Origin: CATQHL01 sp965204655
Lineage (GTDB): Bacteria; Actinomycetota; Acidimicrobiia; Acidimicrobiales; CATQHL01
Length of the DNA: 64,000 nucleotides
Assembly: GCA_965204655.1 (NCBI GenBank)
Contig: OZ241998.1
Span: forward strand, 2,046,001-2,110,000
Reading direction: 5' to 3'
Below are positions 41,809 to 50,666 of the stretch, piece after piece. Below the pieces are notes generated by a model, which did no database searches, was not told the origin of the DNA, and saw nothing but the letters and a program-made list of their open reading frames with translations. Within the stretch, counting starts at the first letter, position 1. Every line of letters starts with the position of its first letter. Position numbers and translations under genes: made by a program.

Positions 41809-42087
41809 TCAACCGAACCCTATGGAGGGCTCCCGTCCAGCTCCGCCGATTTCCACGTAGGCGATGCGCGCCGCAACCACGCCGATGTGCTTGCCGCGCC
41901 GGTCGGTCAGCCAGAAGACGCCCGCCCCATCCTCCAGAGCGGTCTCAAGGTTGGATCGGATCTCGGCCTCGCTGCAGTCGGCATCGAGTTCCACGGAGAT
42001 CTCTCGGGTGCTATCCGACACGCCGATTCTGACTATCAACTGCTTTTTCTCTTCAGTTTCTCGGCTGCGCCGACCCTTGGTGGACAT
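41809..42087 (-). CDS. DUF3107 family protein
   Basis: A 92-residue actinobacterial protein of unknown function. ATG 42087 is used. The open frame upstream overlaps mrp, and the family block begins QLIVRIGVSDSTREISVEL. The end, GVFWLTDRRGKHIGVVAARI then AYVEIG and IGFG, is diagnostic. A charged N-terminal extension (STKGRRSRETEEKK) precedes it. The start is only 2 nt after the mrp stop, so the two are coupled. Confidence 0.88.
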   Translation of the reverse strand: MSTKGRRSRETEEKKQLIVRIGVSDSTREISVELDADCSEAEIRSNLETALEDGAGVFWLTDRRGKHIGVVAARIAYVEIGGAGREPSIGFG

Positions 42088-42089
42088 CG

Positions 42090-43244
42090 TCAGCCGACCA
42101 GACGCAACTCTGGGTTGTAGCGGCGCTTGGGTGCGAGTTCCACCGCCACCGTCTCGGCTATCTCGGCGAAGATCCGTCCGGCTTCGCTCTCGGGGTCGGA
42201 CGCTGCCAGCGGGACGCCCGAGTCGCACCCGACCCGCAATTCAGGCACCAACGGGATCCTGCCCAGCAACTCCACTTCAAGGCGTTCCGCCAGTTCCTCG
42301 CCACCGCCCGCTCCGAAGAGTTCGTAGCGGCGCCCATCGTCGCCGGTGAACCACGACATGTTCTCCACGACCCCTTTGACCTCCAGGTTGACCTTGCGGG
42401 CCATGAAAGCCGCCCGCTGCGCCACCCGCTGCGCCGCCGGCTGAGGCGTCGTGACTACGTAGACCTCGCTTCGGGGCAGAAACTGCGAGAGCGATATTGA
42501 AATGTCGCCCGTGCCCGGCGGCAGGTCGATCAGCAGAAAATCGGGCTCGTCCCAGAAGACGTCAGTGAGGAACTGCTCCAGGGCCTTGTGCAGCATAGGG
42601 CCGCGCCAGATAACCGGCTGATCCTCACGGGCGAAAAACCCCATGGAGATGCATCGCACGCCGTGCGCTTCCGGCGGCACCAGCATCTCCTCTATCACGA
42701 CAGGCGGGCGGTCTATACCCAGCATCCGGGGGATGGAAAATCCCCAGACGTCAGCGTCCACCACCGCCGTCTTGCTGCCGCGGGCGGCCAGGGCGACGGC
42801 CAGGTTGGCGGTGACCGACGACTTGCCGACGCCTCCCTTGCCCGAAGCCACCAGCAGCGTGCGGGTGCGCGAGGCCGGATCGGCGAAGGGCACCTCTCTG
42901 CCCTGCGAGTGGCCGACAGAAGGGTTAGACCCGGCCGTGGCGGCGGGGTCGCCTATCAAGCTGGAGCGCAGCCGGGCGCGCTGGTTGTCGTCCATTACCC
43001 CGAGGGTTACCTCGACTGAGCGGACGCCGTTGAGAGGCTCCACGGCTGAGGAGACCCGCCTTTGAATTTCCTGACGCATGGGGCAGCCCTCCACCGTGAG
43101 ATCCACCTCCACCCTCACTTTGCCGCGTCCGCTTATGTCCACCGAACGAACCATCTCAAGCTGGACGATGCTGCGGTTCAGTTCGGGGTCAAGTACGTCG
43201 TCGAGGGCTTCTATTACCTGTTCTTTAGTGACGGGCATGGGCAT
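42090..43244 (-). CDS. mrp: Mrp/ApbC-type iron-sulfur cluster carrier P-loop ATPase
   Basis: A 384-residue MIP18/DUF59 plus ParA-like ATPase fusion implicated in Fe-S cluster transfer. Residues 5-85 are the MIP18 domain (TKEQVIEALDDVLDPELNRS). The deviant Walker A is VASGKGGVGKSSVTANLAVA near residue 132, with DADVWGFSIPRMLG, DFLLIDLPPGTGDISISLSQ and a PQPAAQRVAQRAAFM segment. The CxxC that bridges clusters in enteric Mrp is absent (ENMSWFTGDDGRRYELFG), as in other actinobacterial members. It is first in the mrp-DUF3107-GDPD run. Confidence 0.92.
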   Translation of the reverse strand: MPMPVTKEQVIEALDDVLDPELNRSIVQLEMVRSVDISGRGKVRVEVDLTVEGCPMRQEIQRRVSSAVEPLNGVRSVEVTLGVMDDNQRARLRSSLIGDPAATAGSNPSVGHSQGREVPFADPASRTRTLLVASGKGGVGKSSVTANLAVALAARGSKTAVVDADVWGFSIPRMLGIDRPPVVIEEMLVPPEAHGVRCISMGFFAREDQPVIWRGPMLHKALEQFLTDVFWDEPDFLLIDLPPGTGDISISLSQFLPRSEVYVVTTPQPAAQRVAQRAAFMARKVNLEVKGVVENMSWFTGDDGRRYELFGAGGGEELAERLEVELLGRIPLVPELRVGCDSGVPLAASDPESEAGRIFAEIAETVAVELAPKRRYNPELRLVG

Positions 43245-43332
43245 CGCTTCCGGATTGAAGGAGGTGTCCGAGTGGACGCTTCCAGGCTAGCCGGCGGGTT
43301 GGGTCATTCGTTGCGCCGCTTCTCGGCGGGGG

Positions 43333-44814
43333 TCATTCGTTGCGCCGCTTCTCGGCGGCGATTCTCTCTCGTAGTTCCTGCACCGCTTCGCCCAGGGCTT
43401 CTGGCGGCTCCGGCTCCAGATCATCTAGGACGTCGAGGTCGGCCTGGGCGTCCGGAAGGCGCCCTTGGCGGTATGCCGCAAGTGCGCGCCAGTAGCGGGA
43501 CTCCGGGTCTTGCGGAGCCAGTTCCACCAACCGATCCAGCGCCTTTACGCCCTCGTTGAAGAGTTCTTCGAACTCCATGAAGCCCTCCGAGGTGAGCTGC
43601 ACCCCCCTGCCGAGCAGGGCAGTCAGGTTGTCGGGGTCGGACTGGAGCACTAATTGATAGAGGCGGGCGGCTGCCACAGCACGGCCCTGGGAGTCCAGTC
43701 GCCAAGCGGCCAGGGAGAGCACCTGCGTCTCAGCCGTTGCCGCCAGGGCGTCAAAGGCCGTCCAGTCGTCGGAGTCCGTCGGTTCGTTGTCTGCCAAGCG
43801 CTCGGCGAGGGCTTGCGAGAGGCCGTTGCGTACCTCCGAATGCAGGTTGGAGCCTTCTACGAGGACGGTCACCTCCGGCGGCGCTTCCAGGGTGTCTAAG
43901 ACCCCGAGATGCTCGGCGGCCTCTTCGTAACTGCCTCTTCTTTCTGCGACCACCGCTGCGAACACGCGAGCGGCGGGGTCATCGGGGTCGCTGAGGACAG
44001 CTGCAGCGAGAGTCTCCGCCGCCGTCGGGAGATTCCCCGCCAGGAACTGCCCCCAACCCCGCAAAGCCAAGGCCTCCGCGTTGGCCGGCTCAGAGGAAAG
44101 GATCTCGGCGTAGACGGCGTCGGCTTCCTCATAGCTGCCGGCGACCATCAGTTCCCGGGCAGTGAAGAGTTTCCCCCGGACGCTCTGTCGGATATCGCCG
44201 GTGGCGGCGTCGCTGGAGGTTCGGGTCCCCAGGGCGGACGCCAGGACGAAGCCGGTACCTCCGGACAACATGGCCGCCACCAGCAATATCGCCAGGGCGC
44301 GCCTCAGGGTAAGGCCGCGTCGCCGAGGGGAAGAGGTCGAGGCTGCTCCGGCTTCGGGGCTCGCTTCGGAGGTCTTTCGAGAAGTCTCGCCGCGCTTGAG
44401 CTTGAAGGCGAGCGTCAGGGCCGCAGCGGCCAGGGCACCCGCTACTACGGGGATGATCCAGACCAGGCTTGCCAGACCTCTCGCAGGGGGTGTCAGCAGG
44501 ATTGCCTCGCCGTAGCGCGCCGCATAGACCGCTCGTATATCGTCGCCGCTTTGCCCGTCGGAGATGCGGCGGCTGATGTCGGCTCTCATCTCTCTGGCCG
44601 CAGTGACGTTGGATTCTGCCACCGATTCTCCTGAACACTGCGGACAGCGCAAACTTTGAGCGACTGCGAGAGCGCGCTCGGCGTCGGTGAGTTCGCCTCC
44701 CGCTGCGAGAGAGCCGTAGGAGATCATCACGACGAAAGCTGTGGTCAGGGCCGCCCAGGCGAGGCGGCGGACGTTCAAGATCCGTCGGAAGCGGTAGAGG
44801 CGTCCGAAGGTCAT
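43333..44814 (-). CDS. ccmH: cytochrome c maturation protein CcmH fused to a CcmI-like TPR domain
   Basis: The 493-residue protein begins with a membrane segment (about residues 17-35) and the CcmH domain, whose redox motif is VAQSLRCPQCSGESVAES, followed by EAILLTPPARGLASLVWIIP and a second membrane helix (about 105-130). After a charged linker comes a third helix (about 170-190). The rest is a periplasm-like tetratricopeptide region (EADAVYAEILSSEPANAEAL, LALRGWGQFLAGN), as in CcmI/CycH. CcmH reduces apocytochrome c thiols and CcmI chaperones the apoprotein; here both are on one chain. It is the last gene of the ccm operon. Confidence 0.9.
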   Translation of the reverse strand: MTFGRLYRFRRILNVRRLAWAALTTAFVVMISYGSLAAGGELTDAERALAVAQSLRCPQCSGESVAESNVTAAREMRADISRRISDGQSGDDIRAVYAARYGEAILLTPPARGLASLVWIIPVVAGALAAAALTLAFKLKRGETSRKTSEASPEAGAASTSSPRRRGLTLRRALAILLVAAMLSGGTGFVLASALGTRTSSDAATGDIRQSVRGKLFTARELMVAGSYEEADAVYAEILSSEPANAEALALRGWGQFLAGNLPTAAETLAAAVLSDPDDPAARVFAAVVAERRGSYEEAAEHLGVLDTLEAPPEVTVLVEGSNLHSEVRNGLSQALAERLADNEPTDSDDWTAFDALAATAETQVLSLAAWRLDSQGRAVAAARLYQLVLQSDPDNLTALLGRGVQLTSEGFMEFEELFNEGVKALDRLVELAPQDPESRYWRALAAYRQGRLPDAQADLDVLDDLEPEPPEALGEAVQELRERIAAEKRRNE

Positions 44815-44821
44815 GGCAGCA

Positions 44822-45538
44822 TCACTCCGGGCGTTCTTGCCCTCGGGCGTTCGCGGCTGCGGTCTCGAGGTCGGATATTCGAGCGTCTAGGGCGTCGGCG
44901 GTGACGCCGTAGGTACCTACGAGTTTGTCCGTCACGTATCCGGCGGGCGAGATTATGTAAGTCTCGGGAACGTTGGTGACTCCGTAGTCCACCCACGTCT
45001 GTCCCACCCCTTCGGCGATCACTGGCCAGTCGCCACCCCTGGTGTCAAAGAACTCTTTGACCTTCTGCGGGTCGTCATCAAAGGCGATGGTCACCACGAT
45101 GGCGTCGCCTGAGGCTTTGTGCCTGGAACTGAACTTCACGAGCTCGGGATGCTCCACCCGGCAGCCCACGCACCAAGTGGCAAAGAAATTCAACACCACC
45201 CAGCGCCCCCTGTGAGCGTCGAGGTCGAAAAAATCTCCGTTGATGGTTTCGCCCTCTATGTCCGGAGCGGGTTGAGCCACCGTGGAGCGTCCGATGAGGG
45301 CGCCCTGGCGGGGTTCGCTGATGGCGAAGACGACGATCAGAATCACCATAGAGACGGCGACGGCCAAGGCTGCAAGCCGGACAGATCGGGAACCCCAGTT
45401 TCTCTCTGGGGGGGTGTCGGGGGTGTCGCCGTTTGAGCGTTTCTTGAGAGGCTCTTGGACGTTTGAGGAGTCGCCCTCGCTGGGCCGCGATGCCGCCTCG
45501 CCGTCATCCGACGCGGAGAGAATCTCTGCCGCCGTCAT
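44822..45538 (-). CDS. ccmG: thiol:disulfide interchange protein CcmG (TlpA-like)
   Basis: A 238-residue membrane-anchored thioredoxin. A cytoplasmic N-terminal stretch of about 50 residues precedes one transmembrane helix (LAALAVAVSMVILIVVFAI). The outer domain has RGRWVVLNFFATWCVGCRVE, with active site WCVGC, the cis-Pro loop in GVTNVPETYIISPAG and IAFDDDPQKVKEFF. In System I it keeps the CcmH and apocytochrome thiols reduced. ATG 45538 overlaps the ccmF stop. Confidence 0.92.
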   Translation of the reverse strand: MTAAEILSASDDGEAASRPSEGDSSNVQEPLKKRSNGDTPDTPPERNWGSRSVRLAALAVAVSMVILIVVFAISEPRQGALIGRSTVAQPAPDIEGETINGDFFDLDAHRGRWVVLNFFATWCVGCRVEHPELVKFSSRHKASGDAIVVTIAFDDDPQKVKEFFDTRGGDWPVIAEGVGQTWVDYGVTNVPETYIISPAGYVTDKLVGTYGVTADALDARISDLETAAANARGQERPE

Positions 45539-47535
45539 TTGATCGTTGCCGCGGGGGCGCTCGTTGGCGCTGCCGCTGTCTTGGGCTCGGATGCGGGCGC
45601 TTCGCTCTGGTCTCGGCGCCCCTTAAAACGCAGCGCTGCCGCCAGGACGCCCATCAGCATCACGCCTCCGCCCACCCACAGCCAGACGACCAGCGGCTGG
45701 CGCACCACCCTGAGCACCAGAGTCTCGCCCGTCTGGGAGGGCAGTCGAATGACGGCCAGTTGAACGTCGCGCAGGACGGAGTTGAGGGTGACTGGATGCG
45801 CCACCACCTGGCCGCGGAGCGCGTAGCGGCTCACGCCCGGGGTGGCGCAGCAGTCTCCGTCCACGGCCACTCTGGCGCGAATCTCCACCCGCTCGGGATG
45901 GGCTACCTCTTCGGTTCCTAGGAAGGTGAGTTCGTGGCCGGCGAAACTCTGCGTCTCGCCTTCGTCCAACTGGAGTTCCTTCTGCTGAAGGTAGGAACTG
46001 CTCGCTGCCAGCGCCACGGCGAGGATCGCAACGCCGAGATGGGTGATCATGCCCCCGCTTCCTGCTCCGGTCAGCCCCCGCAGACCCTGTCTGCGGACGG
46101 CTAGATAGAGGTGCCGGACTGCGCTGCCGGCCGCGAAGCCGCCCAGGGTGAAGGCGAGAAGGGGAGCCAACCCGCGCGCCCCTAGCGCCAGAGCCAGCGC
46201 CAGAGCGCCGACCCCGGCGGCGGCCGCTCCCAGCAGCCGACGAGAGGCCAGCTCCGCCGAGGTACGCCGCCAGTTCAGCGCCGGAGCGGCGGCCATCAGC
46301 AGCAGCAGCGTCAGTCCCACTGGCATCGTCATGCGTGAGAAGTAGGGCGCCCCGACGCTGAGGCGTTCGCCCCCGGCGGCCTCCACCACGAGCGGAAACA
46401 CCGTTCCCAGCAGCACCACCAGGGCGAAGAGGGCGAAAAGCAGGTTGTTGATGAGAAACGACCCTTGGCGGCTGAAGAAGGCATCCACTCTTTCTGCGGA
46501 GCGTAGACGATCTCCGCGTATGCCGATGAGGGCGGCGGCTGCCGCCGCCGTGAAACCGAAGAACCCCAGCAGCCATGGGCCGATCCCGGAGGTGGTGAAG
46601 GAATGCACCGAATCGAGGATTCCCGAACGGGTGATGAACGTGCCGAGGATGGTCAGGCAGAACGTGGCGCTCACCAGCGAGAGGTTCCATACTCGCAGCA
46701 GGCCGCGGCGCTTCTGAACGAGCGACGAATGTAAGTAAGCGGTTGCCGTCAGCCAGGGCAGCAGGGAGGCGTTCTCAACTGGGTCCCAAGCCCAGTAGCC
46801 GCCCCAGCCCAGGGTGTCGTATGACCACCACGCTCCCAGCACGATGCCGGCGGTGAGGAACCCCCAGGAGAGGAGACTCCAGCGCCGCGTCTTTTCCAGC
46901 CAGGCTTCGTCGGTACGTCCGGTGATGAGCGACGCCATGCCGAACGCGAACGGCACGGTGAAGCCCACGTATCCCAGGTAGAGCATCGGCGGGTGGATGA
47001 TCATGAGAGGGTTGTCCTGCAGCAGGGGGTTGGGGCCAGGGCCGTCGTAGCCCGGCGGCGGATCGAAGGAACGGAAGGGGTCTGCCGGGCCGACCATGAG
47101 GGCGAAGAAAAAGACCGCTGCGGCCAACCCGCAGATCAGCGCCCAGGAGGTGAGGTGCCCGTCGGGCTGCGAAGCGCCGCTCCGCCGTCCGAAGAGCCAG
47201 GACATCATCACCAGGTAGCCAGCCAGCACCAGCCCCCACAGGAGAATGGAGCCCTCCAGTGCTGCCCAGGCCGTAGCGAAGTTGAAGAGCCCGGCAGTCC
47301 GGGAACTGCCGTTGGCGGCTACGTACTCCACGCTGAAGTCGCGGGTGATGAGAGCTCGCTCCATGGCTGCGAAGGCGAGGACGGCGCCAACCAGCACTCC
47401 CCAGACGAGGAAGCGGCCCAGCCGAGCGAAGCTCTCGTCGCGCAGGGCAAGACCCGCAGCCAGCACGAGGATGCCTGCTGACGCTGAACTCAGAGCCAGG
47501 ACGACCCCAACGTCTCCCAAGACCAGGTTGCTCAA
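45535..47535 (-). CDS. ccmF: cytochrome c heme lyase subunit CcmF
   Basis: CcmF is the large multi-pass component of the heme ligation complex. The 666-residue protein has about 15 hydrophobic helices, the tryptophan-rich heme-handling WWD domain in TLGWGGYWAWDPVENASLLP, and conserved pieces such as NPLLQDNPLMIIHPPMLYLG and FITRSGILDSVHSF. These contain the conserved His residues expected for heme b. The soluble loop near residues 540-620 (GHELTFLGTEEVAHPER) is typical. It lies between ccmE and ccmG with a 13-nt gap and a 4-bp overlap. Confidence 0.95.
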   Translation of the reverse strand: MSNLVLGDVGVVLALSSASAGILVLAAGLALRDESFARLGRFLVWGVLVGAVLAFAAMERALITRDFSVEYVAANGSSRTAGLFNFATAWAALEGSILLWGLVLAGYLVMMSWLFGRRSGASQPDGHLTSWALICGLAAAVFFFALMVGPADPFRSFDPPPGYDGPGPNPLLQDNPLMIIHPPMLYLGYVGFTVPFAFGMASLITGRTDEAWLEKTRRWSLLSWGFLTAGIVLGAWWSYDTLGWGGYWAWDPVENASLLPWLTATAYLHSSLVQKRRGLLRVWNLSLVSATFCLTILGTFITRSGILDSVHSFTTSGIGPWLLGFFGFTAAAAAALIGIRGDRLRSAERVDAFFSRQGSFLINNLLFALFALVVLLGTVFPLVVEAAGGERLSVGAPYFSRMTMPVGLTLLLLMAAAPALNWRRTSAELASRRLLGAAAAGVGALALALALGARGLAPLLAFTLGGFAAGSAVRHLYLAVRRQGLRGLTGAGSGGMITHLGVAILAVALAASSSYLQQKELQLDEGETQSFAGHELTFLGTEEVAHPERVEIRARVAVDGDCCATPGVSRYALRGQVVAHPVTLNSVLRDVQLAVIRLPSQTGETLVLRVVRQPLVVWLWVGGGVMLMGVLAAALRFKGRRDQSEAPASEPKTAAAPTSAPAATIK

Positions 47536-47548
47536 GGGAGCGAAATCC

Positions 47549-48193
47549 TCAGCAGCCCCCGGTATCGGCGGGTACTAGGCGTTCGGGGTAGTCGTCCCTG
47601 TACTCGTTGTCGTGCTTGACCAGCAGTCGGTCGCTGGTGAAGTAGAAGCCGTCGTTGGCGCCGCAGTTGAACTTCTCTAGATCTGGCGGAACGCCCTGAC
47701 GCCAGCGTCCTTCCAACACCACCGGCACGCCCGGGGCGAAGAGGTCGGGCGGGGAGCCGGCGTGCACCACGTCGGCTCTTACTCCGCCGAACGCCACCGT
47801 GAACGCCACCGCCTCCTTGAAGTCCACCCGCGTCTCTGTCACGCTGCCGGCCACAGGAGTGCCTTGCATGCGGAAGCGGCGATCTTCTAGTTCCGAGCGC
47901 TTCTTGACGGCTTCGTCCACGTTCCAAAAGAACAGCGAAGCGCCGGAGACGAGCTGCAGGAGAGCAAAGGTTGCGCCGGCGGCGACGGCCAAGCTCAGCA
48001 GTGTGATGTAGAGGCGGCGCTTCTTTGAACGCCTTGGGGGGACGGGGACAGGCGTTAGGTCTAACTCGTCGGTCGCAGCGTTCAGTGCGCTGTCCGCCGC
48101 CTCGGGCTCTCCAGCCGTTTCCCTCAGTGCTTTGGCTGTGTCCTCTAGATTGCCGGGAGCGCCGTCGTCTGCGGGTTTCCGGTCATCATTCAT
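47549..48193 (-). CDS. ccmE: cytochrome c maturation heme chaperone CcmE
   Basis: CcmE binds heme covalently through a His and carries it to CcmF. The 214-residue protein has an acidic cytoplasmic stretch of about 70 residues (longer than usual), a transmembrane helix (LYITLLSLAVAAGATFALL) and a beta-barrel OB domain (RRFRMQGTPVAGSVTE, FTVAFGG). The heme-binding HxxxY is present in LLVKHDNEYRDDYPERL. ATG 48193 is used; the open frame upstream overlaps ccmD. A Cys ends the chain. Confidence 0.93.
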   Translation of the reverse strand: MNDDRKPADDGAPGNLEDTAKALRETAGEPEAADSALNAATDELDLTPVPVPPRRSKKRRLYITLLSLAVAAGATFALLQLVSGASLFFWNVDEAVKKRSELEDRRFRMQGTPVAGSVTETRVDFKEAVAFTVAFGGVRADVVHAGSPPDLFAPGVPVVLEGRWRQGVPPDLEKFNCGANDGFYFTSDRLLVKHDNEYRDDYPERLVPADTGGC

Positions 48194-48356
48194 CGGCTTT
48201 CTCTTCGTCGGGGCCGGGGGCCTGCAGCCAGCGCCGCCGGGTCGAAGGTACCGACTTGCTGAGCCGTCTGCCGCGGAGCAGCACCAACGAGGCGTAGGAC
48301 GCCAACCCAAGGACTCCTACTGCCCAGCCGGCGGCTATGTAACCTGCGTGTGTCAA
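48186..48356 (-). CDS. ccmD: heme exporter protein CcmD
   Basis: A 56-residue protein starting at TTG 48356, which overlaps the ccmC stop (TTGA), and ending inside the ccmE start region. It has the conserved opening THAGYIAAGWAVGVLGLASY, one transmembrane helix, and a cytoplasmic basic stretch LLRGRRLSKSVPSTRRRWLQ. CcmD is needed to release holo-CcmE from the CcmABC exporter. It is too short for many gene callers, but position, topology and HAGY motif are all as expected. Confidence 0.88.
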   Translation of the reverse strand: MTHAGYIAAGWAVGVLGLASYASLVLLRGRRLSKSVPSTRRRWLQAPGPDEEKADE

Positions 48357-49225
48357 TGCTTCCTAGCCTCCTCTTGGAGGGTTTCCGTCTGTAGGCCGCC
48401 CCGTCCGTCCCCTTCCAGGGGCGTTGCCCGATGCGCTTCCTTCCGGCGTTCCTCTATGGCCGACTGCATCGCCCAGTGTTCGGCTTCTTCTTCCAGCCAA
48501 GCCACCCTGAATCGGTGCAGCACCAACCAGGCGAAGGCCAGACCGCCCACCACTATGCCCAGGACGAGGGTAAAAAGCGTGAGATCCTCAATCCGTAACT
48601 CAGCCAGGGTGGACTGCTGATGCAAGGTGCGGTTCTCCCACCACTCTACCGAGCGGTTCACAATCACGATGAGTACCACCCCGGCCAGGCCGAGAACCGC
48701 CGACCTGCCTGCCCGCGCCGACTGCGACGCAGCCGTGGAGCGAACCGCCGCGTATCCCAGGTAAATCAAGAAAAGCATGAGCGTGGTCACCAGCCGGACG
48801 TCCCCCCAGTCCCACCAGGTGCCCCAGACCGGGCGGCCCCAGATCATGCCGGTGAGGAGGGTGATGCCACAGAAGACTAGACCGATTTCCGCGCCGGCGT
48901 GCGCCAGGCGGTCCCACCACGCCGACCGCTTCCAGAGGTAGAAGGCGCTGCCCAGGGCGCAGAGCCCGAACCCCGCATACGCCCAGATGGCAGAAGGGAC
49001 GTGGACGTACATGAGTCGGACTGCGTCGAACTGGCCGATCGGCGTTCCTTCCGGCCCTAGCCGGCTGTCTTCCGGGCTGAAGACAAACGCAAACAGGCAC
49101 AGAGACACCACGCCCGCGAGCAGGGAAAAGCCCAGAATTTTCGTGGCGCGCGACCCGGTGTGGGCAGGCGGGGCAGCTTTACCGCTGGCGAGGGTTCTCG
49201 CCGGCGGGCCTAGTAGCGACCTCAC
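48353..49225 (-). CDS. ccmC: heme exporter protein CcmC
   Basis: CcmC presents heme to CcmE. The 290-residue membrane protein has six hydrophobic helices and the WWD signature WGTWWDWGDVRLVTTLMLFL, flanked by the conserved His in LMYVHVPSAIWAYAGFGLCA and a second in NRSVEWWENRTLHQ. The cytoplasmic C-terminal tail of about 50 residues is charged (EEEAEHWAMQSAIEERRKEA). It lies directly after ccmB. Confidence 0.94.
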   Translation of the reverse strand: MRSLLGPPARTLASGKAAPPAHTGSRATKILGFSLLAGVVSLCLFAFVFSPEDSRLGPEGTPIGQFDAVRLMYVHVPSAIWAYAGFGLCALGSAFYLWKRSAWWDRLAHAGAEIGLVFCGITLLTGMIWGRPVWGTWWDWGDVRLVTTLMLFLIYLGYAAVRSTAASQSARAGRSAVLGLAGVVLIVIVNRSVEWWENRTLHQQSTLAELRIEDLTLFTLVLGIVVGGLAFAWLVLHRFRVAWLEEEAEHWAMQSAIEERRKEAHRATPLEGDGRGGLQTETLQEEARKH

Positions 49226-49232
49226 ATTGACC

Positions 49233-49907
49233 TCAGGATTCTGTTTCCAGGAGCGGCCCGTAGGCCAGTCCGCCTCCCAGGGCGTAGATAAGTGAGCAGA
49301 TGGCGGCCATGCCGAACCAGGCCCATCCGTTCACAGCGCTCGTGCCCATGGCGTCTCCGAACGCTCGCGTGGCTGCGATCAGAACCGGAGCGAAAACGGG
49401 AAGCAGAAGCACCGGCAGCAACGTTTCGCGCACTCCGCCCGCCGCCAACACGCCGTAAAGTGTACCGGCTCCCGCTATCCCGACCGTTGCAGTCGCAGCC
49501 GTGGCTGCCGCCAACCCCAGGTCGGCCAGGCCGGCTTCGTAGAGGATCGCCACCCCGGCCAGCATCAGGATTTCCAGCACCATCAGGTAGACGAACAGCG
49601 CCAGGGATTTGCCGGCGAAGATCTTCGGGGGGGCTACGCCGGAGAGCCGCATTGCGTCGGACATTCCGCTGGAGCGTTCCAGCGAGACCGACCTCTGAGC
49701 GGCCAGCAGGGCGGCCAGCAGAACTGTCACCCAGTAGAGACCGGGACTGAAATTTCTCAGGGCGGAGCGTTCGGCGTCTAGGGCGAAACCCAGCAGCACT
49801 AGCGTGGTCGCAGCGAACGGGACGATCTGATACAGAAAGACGCGTGAGCGCAGTTCTATGCGCAGATCCTTGGCGGCAATGAGCAGGACGCTACGCATCG
49901 GGGGCAA
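49233..49907 (-). CDS. ccmB: heme exporter ABC permease CcmB
   Basis: The 224-residue membrane subunit of CcmAB, the ABC complex that powers release of holo-CcmE. Six hydrophobic segments are visible. The N-terminal LLIAAKDLRIELRSRVFLYQ and SLERSSGMSDAMRLSGVAPP match the family. The C-terminus ends GGGLAYGPLLETES. Its start overlaps the ccmA end by 17 bp. Confidence 0.92.
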   Translation of the reverse strand: MPPMRSVLLIAAKDLRIELRSRVFLYQIVPFAATTLVLLGFALDAERSALRNFSPGLYWVTVLLAALLAAQRSVSLERSSGMSDAMRLSGVAPPKIFAGKSLALFVYLMVLEILMLAGVAILYEAGLADLGLAAATAATATVGIAGAGTLYGVLAAGGVRETLLPVLLLPVFAPVLIAATRAFGDAMGTSAVNGWAWFGMAAICSLIYALGGGLAYGPLLETES

Positions 49908-50589
49908 CGCCGCCGCCGGCGGATTCGAGGACGCTCCCGGGTGTTTCCTCGAGCACAGCCCCTCCGGCCAGGTGGACGGTGCGTGCTATGCCCCCGGTAA
50001 AAAAACCTTCGTGCGAAGCGACGAGCACAGTGGCGCCGCTGCCCTGGGCTTCGAGCAGCAGCCGCTCGATTACCTCGCGCCCTTTGCCGTCCAGGGTTGC
50101 TCCGGGTTCGTCCAGCAGCCAGAGGAGGGGGCGGCGCACGGCCAGCAGCGCTACGGAGACCCGCTTGCGCTGCCCTGCAGAGAGCTTTCTAAATCGAACG
50201 TTCCAAAGGTTTTCGTCCACCTCCAGGCGGCGGAGGGCGGCGTGCGCCGTTTCCTCCGGTGCTCCCCAGAGTTTTGCCCAGAACTCCAGGTTCTCAGCCA
50301 CGTTGAGGTCTTCGTAGAGCATCGTGTGGTGAGCCGTCAAGCCCACCCGCGAGCGCACCTCCCGGCTGTCGCAGGCGAGGTCGCAGCCCAGAACTTCGCC
50401 CTCTCCCGAAGCGAGCGCAGCCAAACCCGCGCAAAGCCGCAGCAAGGTGGTCTTTCCTGCGCCGTTTGCTCCTCGCAGGAGCACCAGTTCGCCCAGCCCG
50501 ACCTTAAGGTTCACTCCCGTCAGCGCCGGGTAAGAGCCGTAGCAGCAGACGGCGTCGCGTAGTCGAATTGCGTCGGTCACTTCGTGCAT
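49891..50589 (-). CDS. ccmA: heme exporter ABC ATPase CcmA
   Basis: A 232-residue ABC ATPase and the first gene of the ccm operon. Walker A is LLRGANGAGKTTLLRLCAGL, the signature is LSAGQRKRVSVALL, Walker B is RRPLLWLLDEPGATLD, and the switch His is in VLVASHEG. The divergent sortase gene starts 77 bp away, so the promoter region is shared. The set A-B-C-D-E-F-G-H(I) on one strand, with overlaps or short gaps, is a full System I operon. Confidence 0.93.
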   Translation of the reverse strand: MHEVTDAIRLRDAVCCYGSYPALTGVNLKVGLGELVLLRGANGAGKTTLLRLCAGLAALASGEGEVLGCDLACDSREVRSRVGLTAHHTMLYEDLNVAENLEFWAKLWGAPEETAHAALRRLEVDENLWNVRFRKLSAGQRKRVSVALLAVRRPLLWLLDEPGATLDGKGREVIERLLLEAQGSGATVLVASHEGFFTGGIARTVHLAGGAVLEETPGSVLESAGGGVAPDA

Positions 50590-50666
50590 CTGCTTCGGAT
50601 TCCCCCAGGCTAGCGCCGGAGGATTTGGGGCTTGTTAGGAGATCTGGGGCTTGTACCATCGGTGGA

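Noticed and set aside
44129..44638. extra open frames within ccmH
   Set aside because: The CcmH redox motif, membrane helices and TPR region are continuous in one frame of 493 codons.
45623..46690. 355-codon minus-strand frame
   Set aside because: It overlaps ccmF in another frame, is extremely Arg/Gly/Pro-rich and has no domain.
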